This document shows positions 20,191-64,000 of a DNA stretch of 64,000 nt, one piece after another. Source of the DNA: Flaccisagitta enflata. Lineage: Eukaryota; Chaetognatha; Sagittoidea; Aphragmophora. The DNA lies in contig OZ231126.1 in NCBI GenBank assembly GCA_965153355.1, positions 48,236,001-48,300,000 on the forward strand, read 5' to 3'. The translations under genes were made by a program, and so were the position numbers. The notes beneath the pieces were generated by a model. The model searched no databases. It was given only the letters and a program-made list of their open reading frames with translations, and was not told the origin of the DNA. Within the stretch, counting starts at the first letter, position 1, and the number at the start of each line of letters is the position of its first letter.

Positions 20191-21145
20191 TTTTTAGTCG
20201 CGTGCTACGCGACTCAAAACCCCGCTTTGTCGGTCCGTCGGTCGGTTGGTTGGTTGGTTGGTTGGTCGGTTGGTTGGTCAGTCGGTTGGTCCCCTCTTGG
20301 GCAGCGGCCCCGAAGGGGTCGATGACCTATGCTTTCACACATATGGGGAATTTTCTCCTCCTCCTCCTTCGTACCCCCCCTCAAAGCCCAGCCTCGAGGC
20401 CCAAATTCTATTCTCGAGGTCCAAATCCCAGTCTCGAGGCCCAAATCCCAGCCTCAAGGCCCAAATCCCAGCCTCAAGGCCTAAAACCTAGCCTCAAGGC
20501 CCAAATCCTGGCCTGGAGGCCCAGATTCCAGCCTTGAGGCCAAAATCTCAACCTGGAAGTCCAAATCCCAGCTTAGAGGGCAAGGTCCCAGCCTCCAGGC
20601 TAGGATTTGGGCCTTGAGGCTAGGATTTGGGCCTTGAGGCTGGGATTTGGGCCTCGAGACTGGGATTTGGACCTCGAGACTGGAATTTGGGTCTTGAGGC
20701 TGGGCTTTGAGGGGGGGGACGGAGGAGGAGAAAATTCCCCATATGTGTGAAAGCATAGGTCATCGACCCCTTTGGGGTCGCTGCCCTGCTTCCCCTTCAA
20801 CTTCAAACCCAAGCTACTTAGGCAAGGCACGGGTACCGCTGACCATCTAACGCTTTTGCGACTATTTACTTTTTTGGTGTTTTTAAGCTTTTTGGGCTCA
20901 CAGCTCCTTCCCAAATGCCATTAAAAGTCATTCTAAGTCATTTTAAGTCATTCTAAGTCATTCTAAGTCATTTTAAGTCATATTAAGTTATATTAAGTCA
21001 CTAAAGTAAATAAGGTCAATATGGTCATTAAAGTTATTTTAAGTCATTTTAAGTCATTTCAGGTCACCTTGAGTCATTTAAACTCAATTTAAGTCATCTT
21101 AAGCTATTTCTGTCCTGCACGCGACTTATAGGTGTTGGCCTTGTT
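20191..21145 (+). mobile_element. Hairpin-ended element with decamer array, split by a minisatellite foldback
   Basis: TTTTTAGTCGCGTGCTACGC to the (GGTT)n tract at 20290, then after the insertion TTTACTTTTTTGGTG.., an (AAGTCATTTT)n array (20925-21110) and CGCGACTTATAGGTGTTGGC ending CTTGTT. Confidence 0.75.
20297..20866. repeat. Minisatellite foldback element, copy 4 (best preserved)
   Basis: Header GGGCAGCGGCCCCGAAGGGG, linker CATATGGGGAATTTTCTCC, eight to nine forward units, an inversion near 20590, five reverse units, inverse linker, inverse header, then GGTACCGCTGACCATCTAAC and GCGACTAT. It is inserted into a hairpin-ended element whose halves lie on both sides (20191-20296, 20867-21145). 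Confidence 0.8.
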
Positions 21146-21845
21146 ACTATCACCAGCTCATACAAGAATATTCTTTTATCTGGTTTCCCCAACTCCGATT
21201 GTCAATTGAACAGATATGAGAATCAAATTATCAATTATAAACAAATCAAATTTCAATGTATGAGTAATTGAAATCAATCATAACAATTTAACAGTATCAC
21301 AATCCTTTTTGATAATTGCAATTCCTTAAGCAAATAAAGTGTGAATGTTCATAAATCGATATTCCCTTTTTTTGAGGTTGACAATGTTCTTATGATTGTT
21401 CTTATTTTTTTCCACATCTGAGCCTCAATGTTCTTATAAACATGATTCTTAGTAAAAGAAATGAATTTAAAGCATAGACGGACCAAAAACCAATAAAAAT
21501 TAACAACTGAGAGCATGAAGTGTGTGGGCGACCATGGTTGTTGCAGAGGTAGCAAGTCGATAGAATTGACTGAGGAATTTTGTTTTGTTTTTTCCCTTTT
21601 TTTTACTAAGGTCGTCAAAATGACCGTCATTGAATCCTCATCTCTATGGTCGTCGTCATCGTCATCACCATCATCATTGGGATATCATTAATATCATCAT
21701 AGATCATCATGGACATCACTCACATCATCATCCGCATCAGTATCAGCATCGGTATCGTTATCATTACAATCATTATCATGATCACAACCGCCATTAGAGT
21801 TATAAGTATAAGTATGTGTATAAGTGAACAAGTCCGGATACACGG
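21146..21845. other. Intergenic stretch before the plus-strand gene
   Basis: AT-rich DNA and an imperfect (ATC)n region at 21640-21790. No promoter or first exon could be identified. Confidence 0.5.
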
Positions 21846-21942
21846 GGAGAGAGAGAGAGAGAGAGACAGAGACAGACAGACAGACAGATACAGTCACAGA
21901 CAGACAGACAGACAGAGACAGGGACAGACAGACAGACAGACA
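21846..21942. repeat. (GA)n / (CAGA)n tract
   Basis: Follows CCGGATACACGGG, so it probably grew in a hairpin-ended element remnant. Confidence 0.8.
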
Positions 21943-22016
21943 TTTGAAGACCCTTTCTTACAATTTTCAGGCTGCTACTGAACTTGTTGTGTTATGTTCG
22001 CTGTCTCTTTCTTTAG

Positions 22017-36795
<14,779 letters not shown>

Positions 36796-36830
36796 TTCGT
36801 GACGAAGGACTTGACTCATCGATACTTGGA

Positions 36831-36833
<3 letters not shown>

Positions 36834-36908
<75 letters not shown>
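36834..36908. repeat. (GA)n tract between the two converging genes
   Basis: About 37 GA units filling the gap between stop codons at 36795 and 36914. Confidence 0.9.
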
Positions 36909-36910
<2 letters not shown>

Positions 36911-36911
36911 T

Positions 36912-57914
<21,003 letters not shown>

Positions 57915-59692
57915 TGTTGTTCTTTTTTTTTCTCGGAGTCAAGATTTTGAAAAGATAAAGAACGAAAATTTAAAAATCTTGTTTCGAGAAGGGCTGTGAA
58001 GGGTCGAAAAGGGTGTTTTAATCGCGAACTGACTTTTAATGGTTACGGGTCCATTCACATGCACTGAGTTTTGTTGGTTTAAAGGGTGATTCTGCAAGCC
58101 TCATATGGGCCGCCCTTGATACTTCACGCATCAAAATGATTATTGCCTTCCTACCATCATAGAAATAAGTACACCTACAGAGAGAAAGCTTAGAGATATA
58201 AGATCGAGCAAAAATCAGATTCTGAAACTTCAGTAAATTTCCTACCACTTGCCGCCAATCTGGAAGTTGTAGCTCAATCCGTTTAGAAATGGCAAGCATA
58301 AGAAAAACGGTACTCATTTTCAGAAATAGCAAAAATATGATGCATGAATTTGCTGGCTTCCTGTTGACAAGTTTGTCGCAAACTTTACTGTTTAAATTTC
58401 TGCAGTCATCCATTCCCAGGGTGGCTGGGCAAAAGTTAGCAGTTTGGAATTAAACCCCATTGAAAATCTCTTTTTAGTCAAATGAAAGCTATGCAGAGTT
58501 GGGAGAATGCAATATGATCACTGGTTTAAAAAAAATCATTTTGAAGTTGTGGAATAACATCAACCTTGTGTACCTCAGATTCTTGTATGAGTCGATGGCG
58601 TGTCAGATAAAGGCAGTGGTAAAGGCCATCAGTGGCCATACCAAGTGTTGAGATAAATTCTGTTTCTATTTTACCTCCTTGATCATAAATCAACTTATTC
58701 ATAAAAGTGTAGGTATACTTTTTTCCAAGATGATATTGCTTGACACTTGTAAACAGTTTTGTCTATAGAGACTAGAGTGCACTCAAACGATGATTTCTTT
58801 TTGTTGATAGATATGCTTGTTTTTATTTTTTTTAGTTTATCTTGTAGCTGAAATAACTTATATAAATGTATCGTGATTATTTTTGTCAAGGGTTAATCAA
58901 CCGTTGTTAGATAAGTTGTGTGCAAACTTGTGAAAGGGGTGTTCTCATGGGAACAGGGCCAGATTGATCACTTTGTTCACAACACGATCGAAAATAATAA
59001 ATGATTAATATTTCGGATTAAGATAATTCTACTTCTAGATTTTAAAACAAAATCACCCGGGGAAAACCAACCTCGGGACTCTAAGTCCGACCGAAAAATT
59101 TGAAATTTTTTGTCGTTATTTGGGATACACGCTTACACTATGTCACTTGGAGTGGTGAATTTTGTCAAATGCGGTCCTCAGTGAAGACTCCTCACACCTT
59201 GAGAGAGGAACAGCGTGACGCAAATCCTTATCAATTGTTTTTTCACTTCGATGAGTTTTTTTTAAAGAAGCACCTTATCGATACAATTATTCCCCCAGTT
59301 TGACTGTCAGTTTGTCTGCAAATTTGCTTTTCTGTTGATAAACATTTTTCTTATGGCCTTGTCTGTCATTCCACTCCGTACAAATGCAATGATCTTGTTT
59401 CTAGGACAACTTAGGACAACTTTGGAACAAATTCTGGCCAATTTTGAGACAGCAACCGTTGGAGAACTTAAGTTAGGAAAATAATTCAGAAAACAGAAAA
59501 TGTGGAAAACTCAGAGCACGCATCTATTTGTGGTCTTTCAGCTTTTTTATCTTAATGTTAAGGTTGAATAGTCGCAAAAGCGTTAAAACTTAAATGGTCA
59601 ATGGTACCCGATGCACCAATGTTTGTTTTAGTGAGAATGAGATGCTGAAAAAGACAGTGGTGAAGAAAAGAATGATAATCTATAGGGAACTC
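57915..59692. other. 5' flank of the TMC gene, nothing recognised
   Basis: AT-rich. No TATA box or CpG-rich promoter was identified near 57914; the true transcription start may be further right in an unseen leader exon. Confidence 0.5.
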
Positions 59693-59784
59693 AGGTGTGC
59701 CAAATAGGGGTGATGACAGTTTGTACATTGTAACACTAACTCCAAATGGGAATTTTGATTTCAAGACAATCACCATTTTCCTTT

Positions 59785-60240
59785 TTGGACAGCCGCCCCA
59801 AAGGGCCGCTGTCCTGTAGGATACAGGGGTGAATTTCCTTACGTCTGTACATCCGTCCATCCATCGGTCTGTACATCCCCCCCCTCGAAGCTTATCAATT
59901 CTCAAATTCCCATTGAATAACATAGAAAAATGACAAAATACAAGCTTCCCATTCAATAACATGGATGATTTACAGAAGAAATAGAAAAATGCAAATTTTC
60001 CATTGGATAACATGGAAACTTGACAGAAAAATGTTAAATTCCAATTGGATAACATGGAAAATTGATGAAGAAACAAAAACAAATGTGCAATTCCCACTAG
60101 ATAACATGGAAAATTGATCAGAAATTTAAAAAAATGTAATACTCCCATTGAATATCATGGAATGAAATATGCCTTCTCAGGACATAAGGAAATTCACCCC
60201 TGTATCCTACAGGACATTGGCCCTTTTGGGCCGCTGCTCT
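59785..60240. repeat. Foldback with a ~37-bp minisatellite core
   Basis: Arms GTCCTGTAGGATACAGGGGT and inverse flank about six copies of a unit containing CCCATTGAATAACATGGAAA.. The end carries the same CCCCAAAGGGGC-type hairpin seen in other minisatellite elements. Confidence 0.7.
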
Positions 60241-60343
60241 GCTCACACTACTTCTTCAGTTGAACACTCCAAGCAAGGCATCGGGTTCTGCTGACCATGT
60301 GCGATCCTTGGATAACATGTTTCAAAATTCAATTGGCAACCGT

Positions 60344-60530
60344 TTTTAGTTGCAACAAAGCACCTCTATAATTGGCTGTGTCCGTCAATTGGTTGGTTGG
60401 CTGGTCTGTCAGGCCCTAACGCATTCGTTTGACAATGCACACGTCGCCTACTTGGTCTGGTTTATCGCTATTGAAATCAAATGATATTTCCGCACCCTTG
60501 CTTGCCCATACACAGATAATGTACTCAATT
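60344..60530 (+). mobile_element. Hairpin-ended dispersed element, decayed
   Basis: TTTTTAGTTGCAACAAAGCA.. GGTTGGTTGGCTGGTCTG.. GCTTGCCCATACACAGATAA. Confidence 0.5.
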
Positions 60531-61269
60531 TTTTTTTTTTTTTGTACTCAAAGAAACGCCATTCTACAGTTATAGACTTTTAATGAAAGTTGGACATCAT
60601 TACTACTCAAACATCTAAAAAAAGGACAAGAGCCTTTGGAGCTCTAACTGGTGTTTATGTGATGGAACTAAGTAGGCTGCTGTTCAGTTTTACATGTCAT
60701 GGTGCCATAAAAAATGATTCGAACTCTTCAACAAGTACAGCAAATGAGACAAAGTCAATTACATGATAACAGCAATATGCAAATTAGGGGGAAAACAAGG
60801 GTTTTGAAAAAAAAACGGAGGATAAGTGAAAAATGAAAAAAAGAAAAATGGCGAAGGCCTTTAAATTAGTAGCCCCATGCTGTCCTAATGTGATATCTCC
60901 ATAGAATAATGTTTTGCATATTGTCACACCTGAATCGGGAACCTATGAGGGATTGTGATCATTTGAACTTTTTCTTCCAGCTTTTGAGGCCCTCAGGCTA
61001 CAGTATGAGGATCAAAGAACTGGCTAACTGGAGGGAAGCCATAACTGTAAAACGATAAGGATTCATGATCAATTTTTTACCACAAAATGCACCTATAAAA
61101 GTATTAGTATGTATATTGTTTAAGGTTTTGGAGCCATTCTAACAAATTCTTCTTTTTTTGTGTAAAAAATTCTTGGAAAAAATAAATGATTCTCTGCAGA
61201 TTTTGTTTTTCTTTCCTAATCCTCCGCCAGAGCGAATTTAATTTAATCGCTTCGGGCCGTAATACATAA

Positions 61270-61368
61270 GACCCAGCCAACCCTTAGCCCTAAAGCTAAC
61301 CCTGTCCCTAACCCTAACCCTAAAACTATTCCGAACCCTAACCCTAAACCCACCCCTAACCCTAATTT
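61270..61368 (-). repeat. Interstitial telomere-like tract (TTAGGG type), degenerate
   Basis: The plus strand carries about a dozen CCCTAA-like units (CCTAACCCTAACCCTAAAAC, CCCTAACCCTAAACCCACCC). It implies the animal telomere unit TTAGGG. Surrounded by ordinary repeats, so it is internal. Confidence 0.7.
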
Positions 61369-61739
61369 TAAAAACCGCTTAAAAAGTCTTAAAAACAAAA
61401 GATCACAGATGATCGTACAATTGTACCAAATTGTTTTTAAGTTTTTCTGATTTGGACCACAAAAATTACACTAAAAAAATTCTTTCATATGTATTTTAGT
61501 AAGACACATTTACACAAATTTCTTTTTTTGTTGGGGATTTTCCGCCTATCTTTGTGGCTATGGCACCCAAAACACAAAAAGTGGAATACCTCCTCAAATT
61601 TTCAATAAAATCACCTGATTTTTAGTGTGGTTGAAGTTTTAGGACTCAGGATTAAGCATATATTCATATTCCAAACTTCACTTTTGTTAGTCAAGATTTA
61701 GAGTTTTGATGGTCCAAAGTTTCAAAAAACGCCAATTTT

Positions 61740-62095
61740 TCAACAATTTGGGCCACGAGGCTGGCATTTGAGTTTCGAGGCGAAGATTTTGGGTGGAGAC
61801 TTGGATTACAGTCTTGAGGATAAGATGGGCCTTGAGAGTTGAGACTGCGATTTTAGCCCTGAGGTTTGTATTTGAGCCTCACAGCCGTAATCACAGCCTC
61901 AAAGCTGGGATTTGGGTTTCATAGCTAGGATTTTGGCCTCACGGCAGGTTTTTGTGCCTGCCTTATACTAGGGCTTGGAACTAGAAGCCAAAACTTGAAT
62001 AATGAGGGGGGGGAGATCCTGAAAGATAGAAGATGGAGAAGAGAGACAAAAATCCTCCACATGTGAAACCATTCGGGGCTGCTGCTCAAAACGGA
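61740..62095. repeat. Minisatellite-type element, degenerate
   Basis: Units GGCTGGCATTTGAGTTTCGA, GGGATTTGGGTTTCATAGCT and similar, then CACATGTGAAACCATTCGGG and GCTGCTCAAAA, a decayed header. Confidence 0.6.
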
Positions 62096-62240
62096 TTAAA
62101 GAATATAGTTTTACGTATTCGGAATTCGCAAAAAAAAGATCAACTTCTGCGATAAGCATACGTCAGATAGCCGAGAATAAATCGAAATCGAACGTTTGAG
62201 TAAATCTAACAATTCAGCTCATTACTTGTGCCACTACCAT

Positions 62241-62439
62241 TTAAAGTCGCTGGCTAAGCGACTCTATAAGAGGCTGTGTCTGTCCAAAGATCCGTAACGT
62301 GAAATTTCGGATGACGCGATATCGGCTGAAATACTGATTTCTGAGCATCACGGCCCCTGCCCAGCCATAATACAGCCCCGCCCACCCTCATTCTGCTCCT
62401 GCTCAGCGACTGCTTATTGGCCGTGTATCCGGCCTTGTT
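62241..62439 (+). mobile_element. Hairpin-ended dispersed element, TCGC-TTTCAG subfamily
   Basis: TTAAAGTCGCTGGCTAAGCG.. GGCTGAAATACTG.. GCCGTGTATCCGGCCTTG. Confidence 0.65.
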
Positions 62440-62812
62440 GACATGGTAGAGATGAAAAGAATCTTATGTAAGATACACCCAAAAATACACTTATTATTTA
62501 AACATTCATTATATCGATTGGAAGTTAGTTTTTAGTTCGTTGCACCTCATGAGGGTTGGTAAAAAAAATAACGTAAGGGTTTTTTTTTCAATCACTTTTG
62601 AAGATACCCTGTCATCAAATACAACTGCAACGAGAGAAACCTTTATTGTGCTTAAAATATTCATGTTGCAAAATTCTGCTCTGTATCATCTGAAAACACA
62701 TAGCCTATGGTTTTTTCATGCAAAATTTCAAAGCACTAGCTCTTGCTGTTTGGTTTCTACATGAATTACAGATTTGACCTTAAAAACATCATTTTCAAGC
62801 AATTTTTCATGT

Positions 62813-62975
62813 AACAAGACCGTATACACGGCCATCAGTTGCGGACGGGTGGGCAGGGGCGGATATGCGCGTTTTCCCACTTTTCGACTCGTGTCCACGG
62901 ACCGACCAACCGACCGACCGACCGACCGACGGACGGACAAAGCCTCTTATAGAGTTGCGTGTCCGCAACTAAAAA
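62813..62975 (-). mobile_element. Hairpin-ended dispersed element, full length
   Basis: AACAAGACCGTATACACGGC.. (CCGA)n.. GTTGCGTGTCCGCAACTAAA. Confidence 0.75.
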
Positions 62976-63133
62976 CTGTTCTATTTTTGTAAAAATTAAA
63001 TAAAAAAGATTAGATTTGTCAAGAATACTTGTGTATATTGATTTTTGGCATTTTTTTAAATCTTTTTAACAATTGAAGATAATTGAGTTTACATTGAAAT
63101 GTTTTGCTATTTCACTATATTTTTTATCATAGC

Positions 63134-63278
63134 TTTTTAGATGCGTCATCGCATCTCTATAAGAGGGTCCGTCTGTCCGTCCGTCCGTCCGTCCGTCCGT
63201 CCGTCCGTCCGTCTGTCCGTTACGCCTCTTCTGATATCACGCAGATGACGCATCGAGTTGCCCGCCTGGGCTTGTTAT
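63134..63278 (+). mobile_element. Dispersed element, GATGCGTC subfamily
   Basis: TTTTTAGATGCGTCATCGCA.., (CCGT)n, ending GATGACGCATCGAGTTGCCC and GGGCTTGTTA. Confidence 0.65.
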
Positions 63279-63429
63279 GATTAATTTGCACCATCAGGGT
63301 CATGAAACCACTGAAGTTGGTGGCGATCATTTCAGGTCAACTAGCGTCAAGCTCTGGGCGACTGTGTGTTGTACACCGTCTTTAGATTGATTTGAAATAA
63401 CCAAAACCTTGATAACTCCTAAACTACTG

Positions 63430-63560
63430 GATTGTGTGACAGACATTCGGAGAATTCTCGCTGTGTGAATGACACTGGAGAATTCTAGGATATGTGACAG
63501 ACATTCAGAAAATTCTGGCTGTGTGACAGACACTGGAGAATTCTAGGATGTGTGACAGAT
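63430..63560. repeat. ~55-bp tandem repeat, two to three copies
   Basis: GACACTGGAGAATTCTAGGA followed by TGTGACAGACATTC, repeated with variation. Confidence 0.65.
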
Positions 63561-64000
63561 GCACTATGTTCCCAGAGGGCGTCACCTCAAGACAAAAAAA
63601 ATTATGCTGGCACTTTTGACCTAAATAAACGGCTGAAACTAGTACAGTTGCTTAACCTGAGCAAGAAAACATATAGTTTTACCTGCGTCATAGCTAATCC
63701 AATTCCTCTTTTTGCCCCTTGAAGTTAACTACTTCTCTCAAATCAAAATGCGGCAAAAAATGTTTTTTTTATTTCATATGGTACTATTCAAGAATTGAAA
63801 AATGGTACTTATGATAAGAAGGAGGATGTCAAATCTTTAGCAAAGGTTCAGGATTGATTGAATACGCCATGTGTAAAATTTTGTAAGCCTGCTTCAAAAT
63901 TTGTAGGACCTATTAAAAAAAAACTCCCATAATTCCAATCTCAGATGAAAAAAATCTTGTCCATTCAGAGCCTTCAAAATGTTGAACCTACTGAGTTCAA
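63560..64000. other. Right edge of the window, nothing recognised
   Basis: AT-rich sequence without long frames, known repeats or splice-bounded exon candidates. Confidence 0.6.

Larger units (their letters stand above)
59693..60938. mobile_element. ~1.25-kb element with GGTGTGNCAA-type inverted ends
   Basis: Ends TCAGGTGTGCCAAAT and inverse of TCAGGTGTGACAATAT, the same end type as 52582-54286. Sections match 27110-27530 in inverse orientation. Contains the 59785-60240 foldback and a hairpin-ended element. Confidence 0.6.

Noticed and set aside
61270-61368. True chromosome end
   Set aside because: The tract is short, degenerate and followed by nearly 3 kb of ordinary sequence.

Overview
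This is nuclear DNA from an animal, most likely an invertebrate. It carries split genes with GT-AG introns, a muscle-type myosin II motor and a TMC (transmembrane channel-like) gene, a family known from animals. I cannot place the phylum. Coding exons are GC-rich at third codon positions and sit in AT-rich introns. The non-coding DNA is dominated by dinucleotide and trinucleotide microsatellites, short dispersed elements ending in small hairpins, and many foldback (palindromic) elements, often nested.

Layout. 1-8.6 kb: gene-poor, with repeats, a Tc1/mariner fossil and two weak orphan exon candidates. 8.6-16.0 kb, minus strand: TATA box, two 5'UTR exons and eleven coding exons of a myosin heavy chain, from the ATG to the first IQ motif (805 complete residues). 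The rod is not in the window. 16-22 kb: intergenic repeats, including arrays of a ~21-bp minisatellite. 22.0-36.8 kb, plus strand: a chain of ten phase-compatible exons of a gene I do not recognise, with poly-Asn and poly-Glu runs. One of its exons appears to be split by a 3.55-kb foldback element whose ends supply in-frame splice sites. 36.9-57.9 kb, minus strand: a complete TMC gene whose 18 exons join in frame to 1341 codons plus stop, including an 8-nt microexon. 58-64 kb: no gene seen; foldback elements, a degenerate TTAGGG-type interstitial telomeric tract and more hairpin-ended elements.

The unknown gene and the TMC gene converge tail to tail, with about 116 bp between their stop codons. 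There is no operon logic; the genes are independent. The most unusual aspects are the introner-like foldback, several foldback families with intact 7-9 bp or TA target duplications, microsatellites that start right at splice sites, and tandem duplications that copy exon edges. Exon joins were worked out by hand from reading frame, splice consensus and family motifs; no alignment or transcript data were available.
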